From NCBI GenBank assembly GCA_013339895.1, contig JABACO010000016.1, positions 617,694 through 681,693 of the forward strand: a DNA stretch of 64,000 bases, given 5' to 3'. How positions within the stretch are numbered: the first letter of the stretch is position 1; each line of letters starts with the position of its first letter. This document shows, one piece after another, positions 1-12,519 of the stretch. The notes beneath the pieces were generated by a model. The model was not told where the DNA came from. It saw only the letters and a program-made list of their open reading frames with translations, and made no database searches. The position numbers and the translations under genes are program-made. The DNA is from Ephydatia muelleri. Taxonomy: Eukaryota; Porifera; Demospongiae; Spongillida; Spongillidae.

Positions 1-1767
1 CAATGTGCATGTGCAAGGGTGGTGAAAAAAGTTGTCACATGTTATCTACGGGCAACAGTAAAATCTTAATAGAGGTCTAGATTAAATAATGTTAATAAAT
101 AAACATTAACCAAACCAGTTGACAGAAATTTGCCTATCGGCAGCATGTTAATTTCAAAATCTCCGATTTTTTACTCCATCAGGTCAAAAGTTATTGCCAT
201 TTAAAACCTTTGCCTTCCACGCGCTCAATACACATATCATAATCAGACCGATTTATTGTAGATTCTAAACTTGTTTAAAAATCAATTTAAAAAAACAAGA
301 TGACCGCCTATATATGGGCCATTTCTGGATATGCCATGCTGCTGCATGTGCACACTGTTTTATCTACACTACATGGGGGTATATTCTGGACAGATGGGGT
401 TGGTATGGTAATCTACCTGGGGTTATGCCCTAGGGTAGATATTAGCGTCTGCCATAATCTACCCGATTGTGTACTTCAAGCGGTGACAGCCTGTGACCAA
501 ACAGTATACAGAATTAATTAGTGTGGTAGGCAACATTACCTCATCTTATGCAGTTAAATGTATGGCTTTCGCCTTAACCCCCAAAACGGTGTATAGAGGA
601 CGACTGTACATTGACTTGACCTTTTAATTTGCTTTACCATCCTATTTAAAGTGTTCTGGTGATATCTAATCTGACACTGGAGTGTACGGGAACATTGTAA
701 GGTCCCCAAATAAGTGTATAGTAGAACTGGGGGGGGGGGGGGGGGGGGGGGGGAGGGTCCAAGCCTCTCCCGTAAGTTGTTTGTAATGCGGGATCCACAA
801 TATCACTGGAAGCTTTCTCTTCTTCTTCCCGATATTTAAAGGCTATAACCATTATCCACGATAACTTATGATGGACATGTTCCACATCTTAGTTAACTGC
901 ATGGTACATGCTAATTATAATTCACTTCTTGAAGCAGTCAATCCTCTTGTACTTTAAGCAAGCGGCTATGCATGTGGTTAAGGTTGGCTGTTCACCATCC
1001 AACCAAATTTATAGCTCATCTGGATTGTTCTGTTCAAAAGACATGCACCTTAGGTTGTATGGCTGTAGCTTGATCATTATATGATGCTACACTGAACCAA
1101 ACTGTGTGAATTTATTTAATGCAGTAATTGGCCTGTACTACATTTACGCTTATTTTGTGCGCTATCCAAGCACCAACAGTTGTAGTTGCTGAAAGCTTCA
1201 CATGGAAAGGGAAACATTCTCCTCCACGGAATATCCCCAACCTCCCCTTTCATAATTAGTCACTTGGAATATATATGTAACTCCAACTCTCCTTACCGCA
1301 CTCACATAATGGATCCCTCTTCCAATGTTTATATATCATTCTACACCTATGTATAGGTCTGGAGTGGAGCCTAGCTGCGTTCTCTGCTTAGCGAATTTAA
1401 ATCTGTATTCTGTAGTGATATTTACAGTGCATGTGTTATGGCTTTGTTAGAGATACGTCTACTTATCAACGTGAGCTGTGTTCATCATATTTAGATTTGA
1501 GAATGAACATGACAATGTATAATAACAAGTACTTCTTTCGTGACTTCCTCCGTTACTATATTTGGGTTGAGGCTAAAGAAGTGATTTGGTTAAACTGGAC
1601 CTGGAGCTACAGTGGTGCATAGATTCTGTTCCTTTACTAGGTGTGGTCTAAATATGGTGTCAGTAATCTTAAGTTGTGAATAGTGTATGCATGTAGTGTA
1701 TACCTTTCAAACCTGTCAGAGGAAATGTATGAAACCACATGTGAGCACCTTGTTTATCTAATTGCAG
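1..1767. other. Upstream region without a recognised gene; G homopolymer
   Basis: I see no coding sequence that I can support. The sequence is AT-rich and contains a run of about 25 G at 729-753 followed by AGGG. The 3' end (about 1755-1767) reads as a splice acceptor (TCTAATTGCAG) just before the large reading frame at 1768, so the 5' exon or exons of that gene probably lie in this stretch or upstream of the window; I could not place them. Confidence 0.5.
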
Positions 1768-4700
1768 GTCGCGAGAACCATCAGTTGAGAAGGATTGAAA
1801 AAAACAGAGCAACTTCACTCCATCAGTTCCCAACTGCCAATCCCAACATAGATGTCCAGCCTTTAAGCATGGATCCAGCCAATAAAGACTATCTTGCATT
1901 TACACTCCTCAATCACACCACAGGGGAAGAGATTGGTCGCTTTCGTGCCGATGATTTTGCTCAAATGCGCTCTTTCATGGTTGCTCTTGGGGCAACAGGA
2001 CAAAACTTCTTCTCACCAAGGAATGAAACAGGAGCTGCAGTATCAGTGGAAGCCACACATGGCCTCTGGGATGTGATCCATCCATCTGAAGATGAGCTTG
2101 CGCAGAGGGAGCTTGCATTTCAACAAACTGAAAAGAAAAACAGCTCCAATGCTGTGCGACCACCCGATGCCCCACCCTCTTATGCCACCACCATACAACA
2201 GCTTCCAATAGGTTTCTATTTCCCTGAGGACATGGGCATAGATCTTCCTCCTGAGGTTAAGACTACAGTGGCTCACCCTGGTGCACAAGTGGGAGCCTAC
2301 GATCCATCAGCCATCCTCCCAAAGTCTTATCGTAGAGAATGGCATGACACCTTTCGTCCTCCTCTGGGCCCTCCCGTGTTCTTTCCAGTCAGCATAGGCT
2401 ATGGTGCAGAGATTGGCCTTCCATCAGGCATGCAGGCCCTCTGGGACCCAATTGGCAAGTACTTCTTCTTTCTGGACCACACGCACCAGCTAACCTTCTT
2501 TGAAGACCCACGTCGTGCACCAGTGCCTCGTCCAATAGTCCAGAAGCAGCAACTGGCTTATGGCGACCGTAAGCGAAGCTCAATACCACTTCAGGTCTGC
2601 CGAGACCTAGGTATTGTCCAGTTTACATCCAGCAGAGCTCATACTAAGCCACATGGGTATACTCTATTGGCCTGTGGACAAAATGGTCACCATGGTTTCC
2701 CAGGGCAACCAGGGTTTCAAGGTGGGCATGGTTTTTCGGGGCAGCATGGAATAGGTCATGGCTGCCCAGGAAGTCGAGGTGGCGATGGCGGCCCTGGTGG
2801 TCCAGGAGCCAATGGGGAGCGAGGGGTAGATGCCACTGAGGCAAGTGATGTCATTCTGACCCTGAGTGGTGGTACCCAACAGTTACAGGTATCAGGGACG
2901 AGCCAGTTTGTAGCACAGCTTGGGGACGAGAGATGCGAGGAAGTGTTGTTTGTGAACTGCAGAGGTGGGGATGGAGGTAATGGAGGAAGAGGAGGCGATG
3001 GTGGTCGTGGAGGCGATGGTGGCAGAGGGGGAGATGGAGCACATGGTCACCATGGACACAGCAGTAATTCAGGACCAGGAGGTAATGGTGGTCCAGGAGG
3101 AAGGGGTGGGGATGGAGGTAATGGTGGACCTGGAGGACCTGCAGGAAGAGGGGGTGATGGTGGACATGCTGGCTTTGGAGGCCTGTGTGTAGTTCAAGCA
3201 CTGGACCCTAAACTACTGATGTTGGTGGAAGTAGACTGTATGAATGGGAACCCAGGGTTTGGGACCTCTGGGGGTTCAGGTGGCAAGGGGGGATCTGGTG
3301 GGGGTGGTGGTTGTGGGGGGCACGGTGGATCTGGTGGGAGTGGTGGGTCTTACCGAGACAACCAAGGTAACACACATCACCATCCGAGTGGATCGTCAGG
3401 ACCATCTGGTTTATCGGGTCACTCTGGAAGCCAAGGATACTCAGGGCCAAATGGAAACCCTGGAATAAATGGGCAGCCTGCACCCAATGGTGGCATCTCT
3501 TGGGTTGTTTTATCTCCTACTGGTGGTGTGTTTTGTGAGGCTGCAACGAGGTTCGATGCTCATGTGACCAACCTGAGGGTCACATCGGCAGTTGATGATG
3601 GAATATTTGAACCCAATGAGCGCATTGCAGTCTCTGGTATATTGGTTGTCAATAGTGGGGGTCTACCCTTACCAGTTGGGGCTACCTCTCTGATCCCTTC
3701 TACACGTACCATCAAGTTTGAGCCAACCAGGTGTGACCTACCTACAATCATGCCTGGCCAGACCTTTGAGATTCCAGTCACCTACTACGGAAGGATCTTT
3801 GATCAGCCACCACCAAATGTCCCTGGTCCTTTTGTATCTTCAGCAGAGTTCCACCCTCGAATTGAGATGCTTGGGAGACCTTTTGAGAAGTCTTTCTTAC
3901 AGCAGACTCTCGTTGTTCAGTACCCAATCAAGACTGCCTTCTTAAGGTGTAGTGAGAATCTTGGTCGAGGAGAGGTAGATGTCCTGGAGATTGGGCTTCA
4001 GAACATCTCTGGACTTCCATATGGTGACTGTCCTGGAAGTGGAGGGACAGTTGGCCTGCAGATCCATCTTGATGCTCGCCTCATTCCTGTTGGGTCATCA
4101 AGCGTCAGCACAACCTACACTGTAACATATGATCCTAGTATTCGAGACAGCCTGTATGTGAGAGTCCATGAGATCCTACCTGGCAAAACCATTAAAGTAG
4201 AAATTGCAGTGCAAATGGAGAGTTGTGCAGAATTGTTTGACCGGTGTCACTGGGAAGCAGATCTCTACCTTCGTGACAAGCTGATAGAATACAACTCCGA
4301 GAAGATACGTGTTTCTCCATTCTACATTCCCTCCACCCCATCAGCAGATGTTCTGTTTGTCACAAACCAGCACATAAGTAGAAAGGAGTTTGTGTTTTGG
4401 CAACGTATATTGGAGAATGTTGGAGCCAATGTCGATTTCTGGGACACACAAAGGTATAATGGGCTTTCAGTAGATAGCCATACTGGACAGGTTCATGAGG
4501 TTACCTGGAAGGGCAGATACGGAGGAAAGATGATCCTGTTTCCCCGCTGTGATCTGCAGGTCTTTGCACCCAATGACATTGTTCATCACTTCCATGGCCC
4601 CTCGGTCGAAGGTCAGGGTGTTGAAGATCTCAATTCCAGTCTGGTCTTGTTTCTACACCCTTCTCTTCCTAAACTACCCAACCAACCTCAACACCATGAT

Positions 4701-5624
4701 CACGGAGACAGGATTGTCCAGTACCATCTTGGACTAGCTGGTCCAAGGGTGGATATCCCACAGGAGGAATACTCTGGGTCTCACTTCTTCTCACCTGGTT
4801 CCTTTTTTACCAGCACCACACCTTACCATAAGTGGGAGAAGAAGAGGATAAAACGTCTTGAAGAGGAGGTTCCTTCTCAGTCAGCATTTGTCTTGCAGAG
4901 GCAGCCCCTTCTCCAGAAGACGGGCTGTCTCTCCTGGAACTATGGGACTGTCGACATTCGACGTTTTCCTGTGCTCCGATCATGCAAGCTGTTGGTGGTG
5001 GATGGTGCAGGATATGGCATGAATGAAATGAGCAGAGATGATGAGAACCTGTTGCCCAGCACTACAGACATCCCTCTTGCTAGCAACTTTGGTCAGACAT
5101 ACCTTGCCACCATGTATGGCCTGCCTCTGATGTGCAAACTGAACCTAATCAAGACCCTACCAGAAGACCAGAGGCCTCCAACTACTGCCTTGACCTTTCA
5201 TCTTCCTAATGGAATGACCTTATCTCAAGCTGAGTTGGCTGCCATCTGTGTAGTTCACGAGATTGCTGATGAAGTTCTTGGTTGCAGGGGTACATCACAA
5301 CGTATGATGATTGTATCAGATGATGTAAGAAACCACGTGGATGCATATGTTCCAAATGGACACAGTGTTCTTCGCATGATGGCACTGTTGGATAAGGAAC
5401 TTGTTATTCGCAAGGAGAAATTTAGCAATAATCAAGTTTCTCAATCCATTTCAGATATTAAGAGGTTCAGTACGGGCGTTACCCGTGCTTTACGCAACGC
5501 ACGTGTAAATGGTCATAATGTACAGCCTCTTCCAAGCCTGAGAGTGCTGCTGAACACTGACCGCTGCCACCAAACGAATCAACACCGTATAGAGGATTCG
5601 CGATGGAATGTTCCAGGAGTGTGA
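1768..5624 (+). CDS. Large WW-domain, Gly-rich (collagen-like) protein with conserved C-terminal region (DUF7932-like), terminal exon
   Basis: Uninterrupted frame of about 1,285 codons ending in TGA at 5622-5624. The frame is open further upstream but has no convincing ATG there, and a good acceptor (ATTGCAG) precedes 1768, so I read this as the last exon entered with two bases of a split codon; the first solid internal ATG is at 1869. In order: a conserved N-terminal segment (1869-2400), a degenerate WW domain at 2416-2515 (GLPSGMQALWDP, later FFEDPR; the first Trp is replaced by Met), a Gly-rich block with GGDGG and GXX repeats at about 2680-3500, and a long non-repetitive region at 3500-5500 with a beta-sandwich-like character. 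No signal peptide or membrane segment is visible. The C-terminal region resembles the Pfam family I remember as DUF7932; this name is from memory. Function unknown: the WW domain suggests binding of proline-rich partners, and the Gly-rich block suggests a structural or scaffold role. Confidence 0.75.
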
Positions 5625-8099
5625 AGGCCATTATTTTTATACTTGAATGTACTGCATCGACTATTGGCAGTAGTTTACGCACTTTTGTAGTAAACAAGGC
5701 TTTTAGTACTTTTTGTCAATCGGATATTTCCGTAAAAACTGTGCACCAACATGGCGGACGTGTATTAATTTATATTGTGTATGTCAGATTACGCGTATAC
5801 GGATCAGTTACATGACAGGTTACATAATTATTAATCGCACATAGCTTATGAATATCTTAATGGATGTCCGCTCTCTTTACTACTATAGCCTATTCGATCC
5901 TTCATTTAACTTTTTTTTTCTTCAATTTAGGCGGTGAGAACATCCTACTGCTCAGGGTAGCGGCTTTGCCACTAGACGATGTATATAATCGCACATTAAC
6001 ACTTCGAGCGTGGGCAAACGGTTGGTTTACAAGTATTAGTTTTTCTATCGGTTGATTTGGATGCACGATTGGGTGTTGTACATTGGGGTTGGTACGAAAT
6101 AGTCTTAAAATATACGTACAAATACAAATACATATTCTCCGTTTTGTAAGGCTTCATAAATGAGCACGAGGCATTAGCTTTTTCACTATAAATTCAATAT
6201 GCATGCAGAGGTTTTTTCTGTGCCAAACCAGAGAGGATGCATTTGTCGAGAAACACTAAGTGCTCCAACACTGATATGTCCATAGCATCCGAAACCTATA
6301 GGAGACATGTCATCACTTGTTATCTTGCCAGATGTGTTCCGGCTTATCAATAAAGAGGTTCTTTCACAAGACGTCTGGTACAAAGACACTTGCGTAGGCT
6401 TACTATGAGTTGAACACAAAGTTCACAATCCCCACCATCATTGATTGCATGACATACTCCAACACTGCCAACTAAGTGTTCAGCAATGTCACAGCTTGCT
6501 GCGTGATGATTCCAATCAACATTCTGTGCACTGACATCTGAATTGAATGACTCTCATCTGAAAACAATAAATGAATTGTAATAAAAGAATACATCACCTT
6601 TCAGCCCTGAATGCTGGTATTGGATCATGATCAACGAAGTGTAGGATAAGGTCATTAAAGAAGCTTCAGAAGATGCACTTTAACAGTTTTAATGAAATTT
6701 GGGCAGAAAGATTGCCCTATATTGACTGTTGTAGAACTTTGCACAAGCAATTGCAAACACCACAAGTAAAATTCATGCAGTATAAAATAATACAAAATGT
6801 AAGAATAGAAACTAATCTTTGGATAATTTAAAACCTCTTTCTTGCGTGCATCTAAATATAATAGTGTTTGTATAAATATGGTTGAGACCATGCTTTAAAT
6901 CACGACAAAAGATTAGTAATCATTACAAGAAACACTACCACACAACTTGGTTATAAAATCTGACATAGTGAATCAATCTGCACAGGGTGTCTTGCAAGAG
7001 ATGAAACTAGCTAGCAATTTTGGACTAGCAATCCAAAGCTGCAGCTTGATACCATTTATTGGATTCCCTTTTCTTATATATATATTAAAATATGTGCTAT
7101 AAAAGAAATACAATAAATAGCATCTGAGTGTTCTTATTTATATTCTTACCCTCTTTGGCCTAGCAATTAGAAAGATGATACGGTTGTGAGGCAATCTCAC
7201 TCTGTTTCAAAGCAACAACTGTTGCCCTGAAGGGGTGAAATTTGCTTGCGTATGTTACATGGCAAGACACCTGAAATAGAGAAGAAAAAAACTGGACTAT
7301 ACATGAAAGAGACTACACATGGTGAATAATGCATTTTATGAGCAAGACAGAGTTATAAGCCCAAGAAGATTTGTTAATCGGTGTGCTCTTACATCAGCTG
7401 GAAGAAACCGTTCATCCTATTATGTTATTGACGATAGCTAGAATGATCATGCAGTAAATTGTTTTAGTGTGATCTCATAAAATGTGTGGGTGTTGTTTAT
7501 AGTCACTAGTTAATATATTCAACAGCTTGATTCTCCAGTTGCGCTAAATCTTGTGTTTGATTTGTAATTGAATGGAGAATCGTGTTTCAAATCAAGAGCG
7601 TGATTTACCAGTTGCGCAAAATCAAGTTCTTGATTTGCACGCAGTGCATGAACATCAATCAAGCATTTTTCGATTGTACATATGATTACACTTATGATTC
7701 AAATGATTTGCTCGTTGTAAAGTCAATTTTCATTTGATTATCTAACCGCAATCGACCAACGGGCCTAGCGGTGACGCAATCCATCCGCAGCTGCGAAAAG
7801 TGGGTCTGGGTACGAGACTAAGAGCTAACGCCCTTAAGTGTGCCGTAAGGTCGGATACCAAACCTAACAAATTTGTTCTTATCGCAAAGGGGATTGCAGG
7901 CCGATCACCTTTTCGATACGGCACATATTTTGCTGTTTTCACAAAGATTTTGGGGGGGAAAAAATCGCAAACATCTAAAGCTATTTCATGTTCATCTGTC
8001 CTCTGTGTGCCATGAAAGACGAAATGAGATAGAAATGACAATTAGTAATAATATTACGTATACCCGATCTGCTTATTCGATTGTACAATTAGCCAAATT
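5625..8099. other. Intergenic region, no supported gene
   Basis: About 2.5 kb of AT-rich sequence. Only short unrelated frames are present. At 7530-7640 the pieces CCAGTTGCGC(T/A)AAATC and CTTGATT recur, which looks like a small decayed tandem duplication. At about 7744-7830 lies one copy of the repeat whose end reads GGGTCTGGGTACGAGACTA, which is found again as an inverted pair at 20.65 and 21.44 kb. Confidence 0.5.
7744..7830 (-). repeat. Solo terminal-repeat copy of the GTCTCGTACCCAGACCC family
   Basis: The segment contains GCGGTGACGCAATCCATC, CGCAGCTGCG and GGGTCTGGGTACGAGACTA in the same order as the terminal inverted repeats at 20,652-20,745 and 21,337-21,438. Only one end is seen here, so it is either a solo end or a heavily deleted MITE. 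Confidence 0.55.
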
Positions 8100-8125
8100 C
8101 AGTGGCGGATCCGGGATTTTGAGAT

Positions 8126-8158
<33 letters not shown>

Positions 8159-8250
8159 GCGGAAGGGGCGTGGCCCCTCCCGCTAGAGGGTATGGGGAGC
8201 GCTGTAAGCTCCCCCATTGCGGTCTGGGGTGAAGCCCCAGAAGCTTGTGA
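8100..8250 (+). mobile_element. hAT-type MITE end with 32-base G run
   Basis: The sequence starts CAGTGGCGGATCCGGGATTT, which resembles the terminal inverted repeats of many invertebrate hAT elements. It is followed by a pure G run (8126-8157, 32 bases) and then GGTGCGGAAGGGGCGTGGCCCC. The same core (GGTGCGGAAGGGG...GCCCCTCCCGC) occurs in opposite orientation at 35.08-35.37 kb, where one copy ends in TGATCCGCCACTG. Only one end is clear here. Confidence 0.6.
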
Positions 8251-8759
8251 AGTTTCGCATTATTAAGCTTCAGAAGGAGAATGAATTTTCATACTTTCTC
8301 TGCCGTAATCGAAACAGCTACACACGGCTGTATCATTAGGCCACTTAGTTCATAGATACGGTATCACCGTAGCGACCGACCTAGCAACCGAGTTGCGAAT
8401 GTATACAGCTTGGCTGCATGAAATAAGACTTAGGAATAGGAGTTATTGTACATCAACTATGGTTGTTCTTATTCTGATTCCATGCACGCAGGACCTAATC
8501 CCCATCCTGATTCACTGCGCACGTGTTGTAGAAGCCCTGGAGGAATCGCGCGGTTAGACCATTCTACATGCATAAACTAATACTTTTTCGATAACGTGCC
8601 TGGTGTGTACTCAGTCTATTCGTGTTCCCAACTCAATAAAGAGCAAGGATTCTCTTTGCAGGTGCAATGAGGTTTTTTTTTGTCAAAGCTGTGAGCAATT
8701 AAACGCGGTGTGTTTATAGGCATTCGGTACCGTTTTTTCGTCCATTCAAGCCATCGGTT

Positions 8760-9833
8760 ATGCAAGAGCATGCAGATTGTTTGTTGAGGCTATGCAGGGT
8801 TTGTGGGGGTTATATCAACTCAACAAGAAGCATGTCTCCCATATACTGTTGTGCTAATTATGCCTCTGACTTAGTGATGGTCTTTGGTATTAATCTTGCA
8901 ACTCATACCCCTGCCAGTCACCCTGTATCGTTTTGCTACCTGTGCCAGTTAGTTGTTACTGCGTACAAAAATGCATTAGCTCATGGTAGGACGTACAAAG
9001 TGTGCACAGTAATGTTTGATGGTTGGGAGTCACATGGCAACGACATGTGCTGTGTATGTAAACATGGGAAAAGTAAAGAAAGGGGGAAGGCCAAGGAAAT
9101 GCAAGCTCATTGTTCGACCAGGGAGACCTTTAGAAGTTTCTTTGAGGAGACTTGTCAAGCACATGGAGCTCACTGCACCTCCTCCATTTGTGCCATCTAT
9201 GTTACATCCACCAACCATAGCAGGGTATGTATCTCGGTTGAATGCTGAATGTCTTTATGTTTGGAAGTACTGAACAGCCCAATTGAGCTTGTTACATGTG
9301 GGGCAATAGTCTGCTCCAATTGTTGCTGTACTTGGCTAAATCTACGCCATGAACTACTGTGTCCATGTTGCTATGGTGATCACCTAAGAGATACTACCAC
9401 AGTGCGAGCACCATGTAATCTTGTTCTGGATGCTTTCCTGTTATATACAGCAAGTGCAAAAATGAGATCCTGCTTTCAGACTACGCAACTCACTTGGGAT
9501 CTGGTTGTGCATTTGTGCCTGTTAACAGCATTGTTAGTGAAAATTCTCAGTCAACCAGTCAACCAACCTCTGTCACCTATTGAGTCTCAGTTACAAACAA
9601 ATTTAGTCAAATGTTCACTTCTATCAAGTCCAACAAAAGGTGAACAGGGTGTTGAGAGTGTCACACACAACATGCCCAAAAGCATGCACATAAGTGATAT
9701 CCATGAGGCTTGCATTGTCATACAATGCTGTACGAGACCCTGCTCAGAAATTATTGCTGATGCTCAAAGAACACATGCTTCATGTGACTGCTGAAAAAAT
9801 TTCTGCCAGGCCAAATGTGAAGAAGAAAAGGAA
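8760..9833 (+). pseudogene. Decayed RAG1 N-terminal-like (N-RAG) zinc/RING protein gene
   Basis: Conceptual reading in two forward phases matches the N-terminal half of vertebrate RAG1 in order. First comes a CRVCG zinc ligand pair, then a hydrophobic MVFGI segment, then SFCYLCQ (RAG1 has FCHDCW at this place), then a CCVCKHG knuckle followed by a basic GGRPRK stretch. Next is a RING-like core at 9265-9440 (LNSPIELVTCGAIVCSNC, then CPCCYGDHL), and last a basic tail ending about 9831. Related stand-alone N-RAG genes are known as DNA transposon proteins in molluscs, echinoderms and cnidarians. The DDE recombinase core of RAG1/Transib is not present here. The frame changes at least three times (about 9065-9085 near a G run, about 9250, and about 9700), with no GT/AG introns to explain them, so I call it a pseudogene of a DNA transposon. 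Confidence 0.7.
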
Positions 9834-10859
9834 AAGCAAGTGAACTCCTACCATGGTGTTTTTCAGTTATGCTGTATGCTGTTCCACAATGCAATTACCT
9901 ACATACGCGTGGGCTCATCAATGACTTGTATTTCTCATAATATATCTCTGTGAAAAAAAAAAAACTCATAACATTATTTCATTCAATTCACACTAATTGG
10001 ACTAGTTCGTTACGTTGTTGCTATATTCAGCAAAACTGCAGCTTTGACGCTATAATGAAATGTGTAAAAAGCGTTTTTTACAAACCGGATACATTATGTT
10101 GACATTCTACAAAAGCATGATTACTTATTAAGTTGTTCTTCATGATACCTGCTTTTTTTTTTACATTTAAAAGATTAGTAACACCATAACAAAGATGATG
10201 TATCCGACCCCATTGCTAGGTAAATTACTTTCTCCGGGGCGCGCGCGCACAAAGTTATGCGCCTATCATTGTTACGTGAGACCCCCCTGGGGCGAAGTTG
10301 GGGATTTGACCTTTATTAACCGATTACCGGCCAAATTAATTATCCGCAAATGCTTAGCCTCACGGCCGTAGAACATGGTCTTCGAGCTACAGGAGCAGAG
10401 ATTTGTATGACATTCTACCATTTGTATACACGCTAAGGCATATTTTCATACCGCTGTGTGGTCGTGATCTCGGTTTTTCTATCGGTCGCGCTCGTGCATG
10501 TACAAAGCAATGTGGTGCAATCAGCGCTACTTTGGCAGAGACTGAATGCTCTGTTTCTTCACTCGGAGTACAAAGTAAGGGGTCCTCTGTAGTGTTTCTT
10601 ATAATAAAATTGTGATATTGTTTCGCTCTAGTGTCTGAAAAACGAGGACAGCAGACCATTATGAAGTAAGTTCTAATTATTGCGCGCATGCAATTTCTAT
10701 CAGCATACGCATCTAGCTTGGTACTTAGAGTGGTGTGTGGGGATTGTTGGTGCTGTAATATGATTGTATACCGGGTGTCCACGAAAGAACGCAATGCTTT
10801 TGAACGGGAATAACTTTTGATAGGAGTATGAAAAAAATCTAATATTTAGAAACTAATTG
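9834..10859. other. Intergenic region with transposon scraps
   Basis: No gene is supported. At 10,272-10,325 a motif (GTGAGACCCCCCTGGGGC, then GGGATTTGACCTTTAT) recurs at 16,829-16,882. At about 10,772 the sequence CCGGGTGTCCACGAAAGAACGC looks like a terminal repeat of a Tc1/mariner-like or related element, but I could not find its partner. Confidence 0.45.
10272..10325 (+). repeat. Dispersed repeat copy 1 (GTGAGACCCCCCTGGGGC)
   Basis: Shares GTGAGACC(A)CCCCCTGGGGC and GGATTTGACCTTTATxA with 16,829-16,882 in the same orientation. It is too short to classify; probably the end of a MITE. Confidence 0.5.
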
Positions 10860-11213
10860 GGAGTTGGGCAAGCCGGCTGCAATTGATCTTTGTGTCACAT
10901 CCCCGCTTAATTCAAATACCCTACAAGTAGCGTGTGTGACACCAAATTCAGCAGCAATGCAGGCAGAACAGAGGAAGCACCACAGTAACGATGCAAAATG
11001 TGAAGAGCTAGGGTGGGTGTGCATCCCTTTGGTTGTAGAGTCCTATGGAAGTTGGGGACCAGAAGCTCAGCGTTGTCTCTCCAGACTTGCAGGCAGATCA
11101 GCCACCCAACTGAAGCAGCCCAAGTCCTTAACAACTAATCAGATTTATGGCAGATTAAACTTGACCCTGATCAGAGCCAATTCCAAGGCCATTCTATCTA
11201 GACTATATGTTTG
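10860..11213 (+). pseudogene. Retroelement-type C-terminal (nuclease-like) domain fragment
   Basis: A single open stretch encodes a segment I recognise from C-terminal parts of retroelement-like ORFs that are abundant in sponge and cnidarian genomes. Landmarks are GKPAAIDLCVTSPL, AEQRKHHSNDAKC, then LGWVCIPLVVESYGSWG, then a helix rich in R and L. The D...(E/K) pattern is compatible with a restriction-like PD-(D/E)XK nuclease fold; this is inference. No reverse transcriptase domain lies upstream, so this is only a fragment. A second, diverged member of the same kind lies at 33,900-34,319. Confidence 0.5.
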
Positions 11214-11276
11214 ATAGTGTGTAATGTGTTTATAATATTTATCATTATAATTATTATAAATAAAAATAGGAACTAA

Positions 11277-12310
11277 CAACTTGAGGTTAGGCAAGTATGT
11301 TTACATCATTTTATTTACAAGTTATTAACGATGCTTAATTAACACAACAAATTAACAACTTTAAAAGTGAAACCATGTTTAGACACCCGTTTCGAAGCCA
11401 AAAACAAAAAGTCATATTTTTTTCACCTCTTAAGCTGAAAGTACGATGCAACAACTATTTCACCTCGGTTACGCATGCACACTTCATTGCATACTCAGGT
11501 CCCATTCCAAGACTAGTGACGCAACCATTGATGCACCGTATTAGCTCCACCCCTTCAACTTGTGCCACTGAGCCCCACCCCACATTTGTCCCTCAAATTG
11601 CTTAATTCTTAATTGTTTATTCAGCAAATATAAAGATCTAAAGCTATCCTAGTGAAATCATAGATACTAGTAACTAGCCGTACCTGCAGCTGCTTATCTC
11701 TCGCTTTTAGACATGAACTAGCCATATTACTACCTCTTCGTAAAAGAAAACATACACCCGACCGTAGGTGATTCATACAGGCGGTGCGCACCAATTAGTG
11801 ATCTTGCTACGTGTTGTGGACGAGATCGAGATTCGCCTTACGGAGTACAAAACCACACTGGAGAATGTCTTCGATGCAAATGGTTGGTGAGTTAAAGGCA
11901 CGAATGACTGGGTGCCTATTGGCATACAGTGTACATGCGGGTACGCGCACACATGGTGCAGTCCATGCATCAAGCAAACTATAGATCCTTCCAGCTAGCT
12001 CTACATTAATAGCTAACTGGTATATGCCCGTAATACTGGAGAAGCCACGTGTATACTGCCTATAGCTCCTACTAATATTGAAGCCTAAGGGTTCTTAGTG
12101 CACTGTTTAGTTACCGATGTGTGTGTGAACAAAAGTGCCGAACTGTTCGAGCATTTTTTTTTTCCAACAGTATTCAATGTCATAGGAACTGTAGATATGG
12201 CTCTCAACTGGTATGTTGTGTATTTGTGTGTCATGGTGACTTGTGTTCAAATCTGTGTTGTGTGCTAAGTCTAATCAGTTTTAAAACCAACGTTGTTCAT
12301 TAAGTAAGAG
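11277..12310 (+). repeat. Left arm of THAP palindrome
   Basis: Inverted counterpart of 13,615-14,773. The matching blocks are 11,277-11,600 and about 11,895-12,310. The middle 11,600-11,895 has no counterpart in the right arm, where a THAP-coding segment sits instead. Confidence 0.7.
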
Positions 12311-12389
12311 AGTGAGCAGTTTCACCGACATCAGGATGCCTCTTTAGAGCTCCACAAATTTGGACACCACCCTCAGAACTGTGTACTGC

Positions 12390-12519
12390 ATAGTGTCCTG
12401 TAATTAGGGTACTCCCTCCTGAACAAGCTTACAGTAAGATAGGCATTCTGTCCATTAGAAAAGTACAGCCTCACAATGGCAACTCTTTGTTCAATTGACA
12501 GTCTTGGTACTCGTGGCAT
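12390..12519 (-). pseudogene. Helix-turn-helix fragment of a Tc1/mariner-like (DUF4817-type) transposase
   Basis: Read on the minus strand from an ATG at 12,519: MPRVPRLSIEQRVAIVRLYF, then a second helix with LFRREYP. This fits the DUF4817-type N-terminal helix-turn-helix found in insect and other invertebrate transposases. The frame soon ends and no catalytic DDE/D region follows. It lies in the spacer of the THAP palindrome, so it is either an insertion or cargo. Confidence 0.4.

Noticed and set aside
646-885. 79-codon minus-strand frame with poly-Pro
   Set aside because: Caused by the G run at 729-753.
8100-8250. Possible gene with poly-Gly stretch
   Set aside because: The Gly run is the translation of the G homopolymer inside a MITE end.
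12121-12303. Matching 60-codon frames at 12,121 (+) and 13,819 (-)
   Set aside because: They are the two arms of the palindrome; identity reflects the inverted repeat, not selection on a protein.
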